Source: Mesotaenium endlicherianum (taxonomy: Eukaryota; Streptophyta; Zygnematophyceae; Zygnematales; Mesotaeniaceae). Taken from it: a stretch of DNA of 64,000 nt. Below the pieces are notes generated by a model. It was not told the origin of the DNA. It searched no databases and was given only the letters and a program-made list of their open reading frames with translations. This document shows, one piece after another, positions 22,946-33,719 of the stretch; position 1 is the first letter of the stretch; every line of letters begins with the position of its first letter. The position numbers and the translations under genes are program-made. Where the stretch lies: assembly GCA_009602735.1 (NCBI GenBank), contig WELA01009367.1, positions 74,628 to 138,627 of the forward strand, in the 5' to 3' direction.

Positions 22946-25344
22946 CTGCACCCGTCCAGTTGGGCTGCCAGATGGTAGGTTGCAGGCTCACGCGGTCCCG
23001 CTACCCTGCGCCACAGACATTGCAGCTCACGACGCGCCCCTTGACGGTCCGGCACACACGCCAGCACAGCTGCAGGCTTCAGCAGCCCCGCTGGCCTGTG
23101 CCGCCCTGCTGACGCCAGCAGTGCCTTCGGCAGTCTGCGCGGCGACAGTTGTCGCGACGAGACGCGTTCGCCAGCTGAGTACCACAACAGCAGCACACAC
23201 GGCTGCATCGCCCCTTGCTCTACGCGTCGCCATCCCGTGCGCAGATCTACGCACCAGCCGGCAACGCCGAGATGATCGCCCCCTGCTGGCTGCTGCCAAC
23301 AGCAGGGTCCAGCAGGCTCCGACACTTGCCATGTGTCCGGCAGGCCGTGCCGCTCTCGTCGTCAGCCACAAGCACACTTGCACTCTCACGCGTACGCTCA
23401 CGCCGCACACGGTGGCGCGAGGCTTGCCGGGTAGCCAGCTACGGGACCGTAGTCCGGCAGCCACAGCAGCAGCTGCGCACGCCAGCTGCGCACACGTCCT
23501 TCCACGTGGCGCGCGCACGCAGCCCGACACGGCCAGCGCAGATTCGGCGGCCGCGATACTCATATCCAATCAGGAGGGGGCATCCCGGATTGCGCTGTGC
23601 GGCCAGATTGCCGTGCGGAGCGCCGATGGCACGCTCACGGCTGCGCAAAGCCAGGGCTTAAACCCTGGCTGCGCACAAAACCCTTGCGTTGACGCAATTC
23701 GCGTTACGGGGGCTTCGGCGTACGCACGCATCGGGGGAAGGGCGTTGCGAGCGGCGTCCGAGGCAGCCAACACCGACCTGGATGTTGGACCGGACACCAG
23801 CCCCCGCAACCCCAAGAGCAATTGGGAGGCGCCACTTGGCAGCCCCCCCGTAACCGCACCTGCGCCAGTCCTGGCAGCCGCGCCAGCAGCCGTCGCACCT
23901 GACGCGTGCACGGCTGGCGAGACCTTGCCTGACGGCAGCGGCACACACGCGCATGCCTGCTCACGCCCGCACACGCCGCGCACCGCATTGCGATGCTCGC
24001 TCAGCAGCCCGCTACAGCGACCACCTCACGGCAACCACGTCAGCCGTTGCGTACAGCACCTGCGCACACGTGCTGCCATTTGGCACGCGCACGCAGTCCG
24101 GCTCAGCCAGCGCAGATCTGGCGGCCGCGACTGCCATCCCGAGCCAGGGGGCGACATCCCTAATCGCGCTGCGCGGCCGTGTCTCCGTTCGGAACTGCGA
24201 CGGCACGCACACGATTGTGCAAAGCCAGGGCTTAAACCCTGGCTGCGCACAAAACCCCTAGGCCTTTGTGATAAGCGTGGCGAGGGTCCCGGCGAGCACG
24301 CGCGCTACCTGGAGGGCGCCATGTACCTTGCTTAGGGCAGCCGATACCGACACTGACATTGGTCGGACGACGCGACCTTGCTGGCCCAGGGGCGTCCTCG
24401 AAGCGCCACTTGTCAGGCTGCCAACAGCCAAGCCTGCGCCAGCTCTGGCGTTTGCGCCAGCGGCCAAAGCACCTGCGCACGAAGCAGTGCTGGCATTTGC
24501 AGCCGCTCCACCGGAGGCACCAGCGTTCGCCGAGGCGCCAGCTGCAGGAGGACCCGAGCAAGCGCATCTCACGACGCCATTACGAGGTGGGCCAATGCCA
24601 CCTGGCGGCCTTCCGGTTGCCGAGGCAGCGCCAGCACCGACAGCTGAGCCAGCAAGCCTGGCACTTGTGCCGACGACTGCGCAAGCATGCTCAGGACCGC
24701 CCGCGCCGAGCTTGCCAACGCCAGGCGCGTCAGTGCAGAATACGCAAGCGCCAGGCGCGCCAGCGCCGAGCGCGCCGGCGCCAAGTGCACCAGCGCCAGG
24801 TGCGTCCGCGCGGGGAGCACCAGCGCCAGGTTCGCCAACGCCAGATGTTCCAGCCGCTCTTTGGCCAACTGTCCCAGTGGCTGATCCTGCTGCTACAGCC
24901 GTGTGCGGCCCCATTTTGGCCTGCTGCGCATGCACAGTGCCACTTGGAGGCCGTACGGCAGACGGCTGCGCACGGCGCAAGCACGCTTTGTTGGCAGCCG
25001 CACGCCCAGCGGTGGCACAGAAGCGCGTCGGGCCGGATCAAGGGCGTCGCACGAAGGAGGCGCCGCGTCTGCCCCGCTCGTTCCGCTTGTTGGACACGCC
25101 AACAGTGCTAGCGGCCTTTGCGCCTTACGCGATGGCCTCGTCAATGACCACGGTGCAGCTCAGCGCCGAGGTCATCTCGCTGGCGCTTCACCGCATGCCC
25201 GCAGTCTCCTTCGTGGAGCTCGGCGTGTCGATGGAGGCCACACGGCAGGCGACCCAGCTACTGCTCCAGTCGCGCAGGGCCAGCCAGCGCGCCTCTGACA
25301 GCAGGCCAACGTCAAACGCGGCAGCCGTGGTGCTCTCCGCACCC
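22946..25344 (+). pseudogene. Copy B Ala/Pro-rich linker between gag and protease
   Basis: About 2.4 kb of very GC-rich sequence with long open frames in several phases. The most plausible coding frames are 22,827-24,335 and then 24,268-25,443, which runs directly into the protease frame through one TAG. There are no recognisable folds, only Ala/Pro/Thr/Arg-rich sequence. A direct duplication about 570 bp apart is visible (near 23,540-23,690 and 24,110-24,260). A short Pro-Ala repeat block (APAPSAPAPGAS-like) lies near 24,730-24,850. Much of this may be expanded low-complexity sequence. Confidence 0.5.
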
Positions 25345-25790
25345 GCGCGACCTGCGCATGAGCGCAGGATGATCAGCACGCCTCACGCTGCGTTTTTGGA
25401 TAATTCGCAGGGCATCGTGCTGGTCAACACGCAGGCCCCGTAGCGCATCATGTTCGACACTGGCGCCCAGCCAGTCCTCATCAGCCTGCGCTACTTCCGC
25501 CAGCTGGGCCTCTCGTCAGCCGACCTAGAGGATTTGCCTACGCGGATCAACACCGCTGCCGGCACGTCCGAGACCGTCACCGGGCGCACGCGGCTGGCCC
25601 TTCGCTTCACCTTTCGGCCCGGCACTCCGGATGAGACGACCATCCACCGGCATGCGTTGGTCACTCGCTCCGAGACCTTCGACGTGCTCCTTGGCCAGGT
25701 CGTGCTCTTTCCTATCGGCGCCGCAGTGGATAACTGGGTGGAGCGGGTCTTTTATCAACCCGACTGGCAGTCAAGGGGGACCCGCACTGC
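25345..25790 (+). pseudogene. Copy B retropepsin-like aspartic protease
   Basis: Polyprotein-processing protease. FDTGAQPVLI at 25,453 onward carries the DTG catalytic triad, and a downstream FDVLLGQ(V)VLFPIG block fits the flap and second half of retropepsins (the ILG-type motif as LLG). It is preceded by a TAG at 25,441 where copy A has CAG (Gln), so one C-to-T change closes this frame. The downstream acidic tail continues open to 26,253, where another TAG replaces a copy-A CAG. Confidence 0.8.
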
Positions 25791-27100
25791 ATCTGTGCCA
25801 CTTGACATCTTGGATCGTCGCTCAGCTGAGTCCGCCCTCTACGGCTTCATGGCGCTGGACGACGGTCGGTCCGTGGTTCAGACCGATAAGGGGTGGGCCG
25901 AGGATGACGAGGTCTCCGTCAGCGCCGACTTACTGGAGACGCAGGAGGAGGATCCCAAGGTGTCTGGTGCCGAGCACTACCTCACGCCCCAGGAGCAGGC
26001 TGACGCTCTGGCCGCACAAGCCAGGGAGACAGTGCGGATCTACGCCGCGCATAATGCCATGATGCGTCAGATGGCGGCAGACGCCGTAGAGGCACATGCC
26101 GTTGCCACGGCTGCCCTTACTGCTGCAGCTCACGCTCATGACGCAACCACAGCCGCAGCAGCCATACCTAGGCCACAGCCTCCTGCGACGAGCGGACCCT
26201 CCTCGAGATCATACGTCCGTGTACGGCATGACGTGCCTGTGGGGGTCGCTATCTAGTACCGCATGGCATCCCAGTCGCCCTCACCCGCACCGTTGCACCG
26301 GACAAGCGACTCGTGGCCACGCACTACCACGTCTGAGGATGAGGCCATGAGGCAGGCAGCATTCCCCGGCAGGTCCGACGATGCGTCAATGAGCAGCGAG
26401 GAGGAGGAGTGGCAGGAGTGATCCCAGGAGGCCGCAGAGGAGCCCGCAGCCCCGCCGTCAGCAGAGCCACCGCCGCCCACGCCTACAGCTCGCGTCCGAC
26501 GCCAGCCTACAGGGCCTCCCGGCTTCAGTTATCTCTCACACAAGACCACGGCCAATCCCCGTTGAGCCCATCCATGCGCCGGCGGGCCTAGTCGTCCAAT
26601 ACAGCACGACTGTTTGACCAGCAACGAGTGCCGTGACGTCACGCACTTGTTCGCTGGCAACAGCCTGAGCACTGGCTGGCCAGTTCGCGCCTTCGCCAGC
26701 ACCGCCTCCACGGTTCCTTTCTCCGCCATCGACCCGCAAGCCGGACGTGCGCAGCAGACAGTGCCCAGGACCAGCATCCTCGGTCCTTGGCGTACAGGTC
26801 CTTCCCCCTACGCCGGGCCAGCTCTACGCTTCGCACGCCGCACTCTGCCACTAGACCGGCGCGCACGCGAGGTCACTCCGATTCGCAAGTATACCAGGGC
26901 TGCCTGCGAGGCCACGCCTCTGCGCGACACTCCCAGGGACGCACGGGAGGTCACTCCTCTTCGCGAGGGGAGAGAAGTCACTCCTTGCGCGAGACGCGCC
27001 CGCGCTCAATCACACCGCCGTATGACGGTCTGCGCGATCTCTGCACCCGCGAGCATGACGCACAGTCTTCCTCCACCACTGTAGCCCACGCACTATACCA
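25791..27100 (+). pseudogene. Copy B acidic and Arg/Ser-rich linker
   Basis: The segment after the protease is homologous to copy A 15,000-16,500. It holds an Ala-rich helix, the conserved RSYVRVRHDVPVGVAI, an acidic Ser/Glu stretch (SMSSEEEEWQE), a PPPPTPT stretch, and then repeats of the REVTPLRE type. It is broken by stops at 26,254, 26,419 and others. Conservation between two diverged copies suggests a translated spacer, possibly nucleic-acid-binding because of its Arg content; this is inference. Confidence 0.55.
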
Positions 27101-27613
27101 GACGCCGCTTGGCTGGCCTGCCGACGTCCCGCGCAGTCATATAGCCGGCGACGGGCCGTCTGGGTCACCTCCTCATGAGGTGGCCCGCACCGCTGCGCGC
27201 CTCCGCGACCGTCATCCTCATCCGCACGCAACACGCGCAGGGCCCATGCAGCGCAGCCAGCGGGAGCGCGTCCGACTCGCATCTCTTTCGCAGCTGCGCC
27301 CGCGAGTCCAACTCGCCCCACGTCAGCTCGTCCGTCCTCGACAGGCAGCACATTGGGACGAGCGCTTCGTCAGCACAGTGCCCCTTCAGGCAGATCTTCG
27401 CGAGCGTCAGCGTTCGTACTTTGATCAGCATTCCCAGCTGCCCCAGCGCACCGCCACAGAGCAGCTGGCCCACGCCGCTTCACATCACGCAGACTACAGG
27501 ACGAGGGACCGGTGGCAGCAGCAGTGCGTGCGCGACGCGCAGGCTCTGGCTCGCCCAGTGCCCGAGGAGGCCTTACGGGACGCGCGTGCGCGCTGGTGCA
27601 CTTATCAGGCACA
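27101..27613 (+). pseudogene. Copy B pre-methyltransferase region, left of hAT1
   Basis: Encodes PRQAAHWDERFVSTV, QLAHAASHHADYRTRDRWQQ and PEEALRDARARWCTYQAQ, matching copy A 16,590-16,820. The frame is cut at 27,613 by hAT1 and resumes at 39,309 (AHSRTARPQ), as in the uninterrupted copy A. No known domain is recognised; it is an N-terminal extension of the methyltransferase. Confidence 0.75.
27606..27613. repeat. hAT1 target-site duplication, left (CAGGCACA)
   Basis: This 8-bp duplication recurs at 39,301-39,308 immediately outside the other end. Eight base pairs is the hAT-specific length. Confidence 0.97.
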
Positions 27614-27924
27614 GAGGGTTACGCTGTACGCTTGTACGCTTAGTTTGACTAATACGCTAGTTCGCTTAGATCGGTGTTCAAAAAAATGGACTAGTTCGCT
27701 TAATACGCTTAGTACGCCAACGTCACAACGGCGTCGACGTGCAGTAGCGACGACGTTGACATTACATGTCGGTCGCACGTGTACAAAAGGCACGTCATGT
27801 CAGACTGTTTATTTCGTTCAAAATGACCGGTAACTTTTTTTGGGCAATTTCGGATCTGCTCTCTGCCCGGATTGCGGCGACAATTTCGAAAACTACTTTG
27901 AGCTTTTTCTATTTAGGGATGTAA

Positions 27925-28150
27925 AGCAAGCGGATTTGAACACCCACCGCCTGGTGCAGGGATAAGACACTACCCAACCAACCATGCACGTTTCTTCTTA
28001 CTTCGCGATCGGTAATTACGACTTATTAGGGCAAAAACGCTTGGCGAAAAGGAAATCACGGATTTCCACAAAATGGATGGTCCCGGGCGCCAGCCGTCGG
28101 GCTCGAACTCCCGCCACCAGTTGCCGGAAGCGACGCTACCAATTATTCAC
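27925..28150 (-). other. Two tRNA-like (SINE-type) sequences in hAT1
   Basis: On the minus strand, about 28,080-28,145 reads TAGCGTCGCTTCC, then GGCGGGAGTTCGAGCCCGACG, and about 27,930-27,985 reads TAGTGTCTTATCC, then GGCGGTGGGTGTTCAAATCC. Both have a plausible pol III B box (GTTCRANNC) at tRNA-like spacing and are related to each other. Neither gives me a convincing full cloverleaf, so I read them as tRNA-derived SINE heads or relics. Confidence 0.35.
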
Positions 28151-28249
28151 TATAAGTAGCTATGACAACCCGCATTCTTGTTCTTAAATAAAATGTCTTG
28201 TAACCGCTTTGTTTATGTACCATCTATACGACATTCAATCATGTCAAAG

Positions 28250-28740
28250 CTGGGAGGGCCGCTTAGCCTAGTTCTTTTTTGTACTTCCTAATTTGATTAT
28301 TTGTTGAATTAGAACATTGAGCAGTATCATTATTTCTTAGTCGAGTAGAACAAGCTTCAGGGAAGAGGTATAAATATAATTCAACATCTTAGCAAGCATG
28401 TCTAACAACTAAGAAGTTCTTATAAAGGCCACATTCAAGAGTGATTAAAGATAGATTAAGGATTATTTTCGTACTCTCTTTTTCTCACTAACACTGGGAG
28501 GGCCACTTAGCAGAGCATTCTTTTTGTACATTTTAACTAGCTAATTGATTTAATAAGAACACTTAGGAGTATCATTACTTCTTAAACGAGTAAAATGAGC
28601 TTTAATGTAGAAGTATAAACATGATTCATACTATTTGCAAGCATGCATAAGAAGTTAGAGGTAATCCATACCATGTAAGTCATTCACAAAGTACCACATT
28701 CCATGAAGACATAGGGCACAAAAAATTGATTTCAAATATA
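28250..28740. repeat. ~242-bp direct duplication downstream of the hAT1 transposase
   Basis: Two diverged copies start at about 28,250 (GCTGGGAGGGCCGCTTAGC) and 28,493 (CTGGGAGGGCCACTTAGC). Later blocks also match, for example CAGTATCATTATTTCTTAG against GAGTATCATTACTTCTTAA, and each copy ends near GCAAGCATG. Non-coding and AT-rich. Confidence 0.75.
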
Positions 28741-28819
28741 TTCATTTTCTCAACCTCCTTTTTTTTCTTTAATATGTACATGCTACCTTTCGTACATACA
28801 AGTTAACTGACTAACACAT

Positions 28820-31171
28820 CTAGTAACCAATCGCTCTTGGCCTTCTTCTTAGTGGAGCGGAAACACTAGGTCGCTCCTCCACCTCCTCTTCCTCCACCTC
28901 CATCCCCTCACTCAACGAGGCATGCACGGCAAGATTGAGATCCTCCTCTTCAGATGTCTCCAAGAACTCCGCTTCTTCAACCCATGGAGTCGCGCCGACA
29001 CTTGGTCCAAGGAAGTCCAAACTCTTCTCCTGAAGTCTCAACATAGAATGCACGTACACTAACTTCTTTGCTCTAGTAGGGAGCAGCCTATTGCGAAGTG
29101 GACTATGAACAAACCCGTACTCAGACCAATTTCTCTCACATGCAGCTGCTGAACCGGGTTGCGACAATATTCTCATAGCAAGAAGCTGAAGATTAGGACA
29201 ATGACTTCCATATGTTTCCCACCACTTGTGAGCAGGCATCATGGTCTTATTAGCCTTGCAAACATCATCGCCAAAAATGTCACCGCTCTGCCGGTAGAGC
29301 GCCAACTCTCGATCCACCAATGCTCGGTCAAGCACACTTCCTCCAACAAGGGTATTCCGCACGTCGGACCAATCGGTTAGTAGACACTTCTCAATTGCCC
29401 AAGACTCATGGTCTTGGAACTCGGGGTCCAAATAGTAGCCTGTAGTCAAACAAAGTCAAGAAGTAAACTTAGTATATGACAACACAATGCACTTCACAAA
29501 AGAGAGAGCAATAACAATAGCAAGCACAAAAACAAAAACAATGACCAGCACACGATAACAAGCATGCAAGAGAACGCCAGCCGCCAAGCAAAAAAGTGAG
29601 CAACATCAAAATAGAGTTTTACCTGCAGAATGCAGGGGGCTGTGAAGCTGCTCCCAGCGAGCCTTCACGTCCTTCTTAACTTGGGTTATTTGTGCTGGTT
29701 TGAGTCCTACAATCTCATGCACATGCTCTTTAATGGCACTCATGCGAGCCCAAATCTTCCCAAGAGAAGGTTGTGGAGAGTCGACTAGTCGAAGGAGAAC
29801 TACAATCGGCTCACACACGGCTACCCATACCTTCACTCGCTCCCAAAGTTCATCGTCGCGAACTAGGTCTCTAATCTCCGTAGCCTCACCTACACAACCG
29901 TTCTTTGCCGCCCACTCGAGCCATCTTCTGTCAGACACCATAGCTTGTAAGGTATCCCTCACAACAATGAGTCGTTGCAAGCAAAGGAAGTTACTAGCAA
30001 ACCTCGTGGGTCCTGGCTTCAACAACTCTAGTTTATTCTCAAGCCTTGCCCCATGCTCACGGTAAAGAGCGTGAGGCATGTGGTGGTTTGCAACAAACTG
30101 GACCAAGTGCTTGAAGCTATCGATTATGCCCTCTAGCTCTTTTACTTTTCCTATGTCTTTCAACAGCAGGTCCAAAATGTGAGCAGCACAAGGCGTCCAA
30201 TATATATGCGGGTGCTTCTCACGAACCACATTACAACCAGCTACAATGTTAGCTGCAGAGTCTGTGCAAAGTTGTACGACATGATCGGCCCCTATTTTCT
30301 CCACGGCCGCAAGCAGGTGGCTACCAATGTACTCACCCGTTTTCCTTTCACCCTCAGTGTTGATAGCATCCATGAACATTTCAGTGCCTCCCACAACCAT
30401 AAGCACGTTAAGAAGAGGGTGCCCACATGGATCGGTCCACCCATCTGCTACAATGCTACAACCCATCTGTGGTAGTCCCTTTTTTTGTTTCTTCTCCCAA
30501 GCCTCTATCTTCGACACCTCTTTATCTAGTAGGGTACTTCCGAGAGGCTTATCCTTCATCGGGACATACACTAGACCCGTTTCTAAGGTGTACTTACTGA
30601 CAGCAACCAACATGTCCCTAAAGAAGTCACTGCGAGCAACATTGAATGAGCAACCAGTGCCATAGAAGAAACGGGCGACAGTCTCATGAACAGCATCAGC
30701 ATTCATCTTCTGCAACATGTCACTTATAGAGGTTTGCCCTGACTCCCTGCCTAAGGAGGGGGACTCTCCAGCACTTGCACAACCCCATTCATGCACGCGC
30801 TTTCGTGCAGCTTGTATGACACTCTTCCTACGTCGCGTTCCTAATAAAGAATTAGCCATACCGTTGCTACGGCTAATCATGAGATCTAGAACTTCATCGG
30901 GAACATCCTCACACTGACTAACATCCTTACAGCCTCCTGTGAAATGGCCACGAATCCGCGTGACTCCACCGGTAAACTCCCTGGGGCAGTAGTTGCACTT
31001 CACCTTCGGATATGAATTCTTGGACTTGGCTTCCACAACGATGGTCACATGGCCCCACTCTGGACCAGACCTTGCAGCAACTGCCCTAGGGGGAAGACGA
31101 GCGGTTAAAGCTGCAGTGGACGCCCTCATTCCACCAAGCGTTGCTCCAGACGAAGTGCATGGTTGAGACAT
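28820..31171 (-). CDS. hAT1 transposase (BED finger, hAT dimerisation domain)
   Basis: Cut-and-paste transposase of 722 codons in two exons: 31,171-29,623 and 29,439-28,820, with a GT-AG intron and matching phase. The start MSQPCTSS at 31,171 lies 21 bases after a splice acceptor (ATTGCAG), so an upstream non-coding exon is likely. Domains: BED-type zinc finger near residues 50-80 (KCNYCPREF, then HFTGGC); DUF659-like RNase H core with first Asp in VADGWTD and second Asp in CTDSAAN; C-terminal dimerisation region with WWETYGSHCP and catalytic Glu in CERNWSEYGF. The C-terminus is acidic. The frame is fully open, so the gene may be functional. The motifs are diagnostic of hAT. Confidence 0.93.
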
Positions 31172-31264
31172 GATGCGCGTGAAACCTGCAATAATGAAGT
31201 ACAGTAACAACTTGTAAGAGACATAACAAGATGCCATTCAAATGCCATTTAAACAAGCAAAAAC

Positions 31265-33719
31265 ACAACAATAGGCAAACAAGAGAGCAGGCAATCCCAA
31301 CAAAAGCACGGGCTGGCCGCCAGCCCCAACAGCAGCAAGCAAGGGGCTGGCAGCCAGCCCCGACAAGAGCACGCATGAGGTTGGCCGCCAACCCCGACAC
31401 AAGCAAGCAGGACAACAGCCAGCCCCAACTAAGACCCTAAAACAGCAAGCAAGCCCGCCCTGACTAAACCCTAAAATAGCAAGCACGGGCTGGCCGCCAG
31501 CCCCAACAGCAGCAAGCAAGGGGCTGGCAGCCAACCCCGACAAGATCACGCACGGGGTTGGCCGCCAGCCCCCACACGAGCAAGCACGACAACACCCAGC
31601 CTCAACTAAGACCCTAAAACAGCAAGCAAGCCCGCCCCGACTAAACCCTAAAAAGCAAGCACGCGCAGGCCTCCAGCCCCAACAGCAGCAAGCAAGGGGC
31701 TGGCAGCCAGCCCCAACAAGAGCAAGCACGGGGCTGGCAGCCAGCCCCGACAAGAGCACGCATGAGGTTGGCCGCCAGCCCCGACACGAGCAAGCACGAC
31801 AACACCCAGCCTCAACTAAGTCCCTAAAACAGCAAGCAAGCCCGCCTCGACTAAACCCTAAAACAGCAAGCCAGCCCGCCCCGACTAAAACCCTAAGAGA
31901 GCAAGCAAGGGGCTGACAACCAGCCTCGACAAAACTCAAAAGCAAGTCCGGGGCTAACAGCCAGCCCCGACAAAACTAAGCAAGGCGCTGGCAGCCCGCC
32001 CCCACTAAAATCCTAAACAGCAAGCAAAGGCAAACCAGCCCGCCCTGACTGTAACCCTAAGACAACAGGCAAGGGACTGGCAGCCAGCCCTGACAAAAGC
32101 AAGCAAGGGGCTGACAACCAGCCCCGACAAGACTCAACAGCAAGCTCGGGGCTAACAGCCAGCCCCACAAAATCAAGCAAGGGGCTAGCAGCTCGCCCTG
32201 ACAAGAGCATGCAAGGGGCTGCTGCAGCAAAGCAGCAGCCAGCCCGCCCTGACCAGAGCATGCAAGGGGCGGCTGCAGCACAAAAGACAGACTGCCCCGA
32301 CCAAAGCAAGAGAAAAATACGCAAGGGAGGGAGACGCAGGGGAAGGGGGGGGGACCTGAAACACTTGTTGGAGATTGGCTGCGTGTGGATTGGCGCAAGG
32401 CCTGCCGACTCGCTCGTTTTGAACTTGGGCTGCTTCACACATAAGAGAAGGGACAATGTACACACATGTAAGATAGACAACAGCACACCAGCAAGAGCAC
32501 GGTGCTGCAGCCAGACAGCCCCAACCAAAACAAGCAAGGGGCAACTGTAGCACAGCAGCAGCCAGACAGCATGCCAGACAGCCCCACTCAAAAAAGCAAG
32601 GGGCGCGCGGACGCCACTACCAGTAAGAACAGGGCAAAGAGGGAGAAAGGAGATAGGGAAGGGCATGGCACCTGATGCGCGTGTCGGAAGACGTGTGTGC
32701 ACCAATGAGGGGTGAGTCTGGTAGCTTCTTTTTCACGCCTTCCTCACTGATACAAGACACACAAAAGGGCATAGGGTCGTCAAAACAGCAGCAGCAATCC
32801 CAATCAAGCAAGCAAGGGGCGAGCTGCTGCAGCACCACAGCAGCCAGACAGCATGCACCAGACAGCATGCAAAGGGCGGCTGCTGCAGCCAGACAGCAGG
32901 GCGGCAGCCAGCCCCACCAACAGCAAATAAGGGGCTGGCAGCCAGTCCCAACACAAGCAAGCAAGGGGCTGGCAGCCAGCCCCCACAGAAGAAAGCAAGG
33001 GGCTGGCAGCCAGCCCCGACCACAGCAAACAAGGGGCACGAGAGAGAACGGGAAAGAGGAAGGAGGATTAAGGCACCTGTCCACGTGTCAATGTCGCTCA
33101 CGCGTCAATGGGCACACGTGGGGTAGGCACAAGGGGGGTCTACTCGCTCCTTATTGTCTTGCCCTGCTTCACAAAAGACAAAAAAGGAGACAAAGCTGTA
33201 AAAAGATGCAACAGACAGCTAGCCCTAATCTACAGGACACAAACACGCAAGCACGAGGGAGAAAGTTCACAATCAGCAGAACAACAAATGTGCAATGGGT
33301 GCACAAAAACAGCAGCCGAGTTAGAAAAGGAAGGAAGCAAGAATGAACAACACAGGCACAGCAGGTTGCAGATAGAGCTGGTGCAAATGTGGACTAAAAT
33401 CTCAAAATTGTAAGCAAGGGGATGCCAGCCAGCCCCGTGAAAACCGAGCAAGGGGTTGGCAGCCCACCCCCACTAAAACCCTGAAACAGCAAGCAAGGGG
33501 CTACCTGCCAGCCTCGACAGAAGCAAGCAAAGGGGCACAACAGCAGCCAGCCCCAATAAAAACCCTGACTTAACGAGCAAGAGGCTGGCAGCCCACCCCG
33601 ACTTAAACACATTGCAAGCGAGGGGCTGGCAGCCAACCTCGACAAAAGCAAGCAAGGGGCACAACAATAGCCAGCCCCGACTAAAACCCTAAACCAACAA
33701 GAGGGGCTGGCAACCAGCC
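31265..33719. repeat. Older, irregular part of the hAT1 array
   Basis: Irregular units carry GGGGCTGGCAGCCAGCCCC hairpins mixed with ACTAARACCCTAAAA stretches and AGCAAGCA linkers. Units vary in length and are much more diverged than those right of 33,720. The segment includes three exon-like islands without repeats, described separately. Open frames in both strands here are by-products of the repeat. Confidence 0.85.
32345..33170 (-). other. Three exon-like, repeat-free islands within the hAT1 array
   Basis: About 32,348-32,441, 32,673-32,750 and 33,075-33,170 interrupt the array. On the minus strand each is followed by a donor-like CAG/GT (TTTCAG/GTCCCC, ATCAG/GTGCC, GGACAG/GTGCC). At least two are preceded by an acceptor-like GTGAAGCAG. 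A fourth, at 38,693-38,818, is bounded by CTCAG and CTCTCAG/GTGCG. They may be duplicated 5' leader exons of the transposase. No conserved protein frame was found. Confidence 0.4.

Noticed and set aside
22827-24335. 502-codon ORF as an independent host gene
   Set aside because: It sits between gag and protease of the retroelement, is low-complexity, and has no domain. Annotated as element linker instead.
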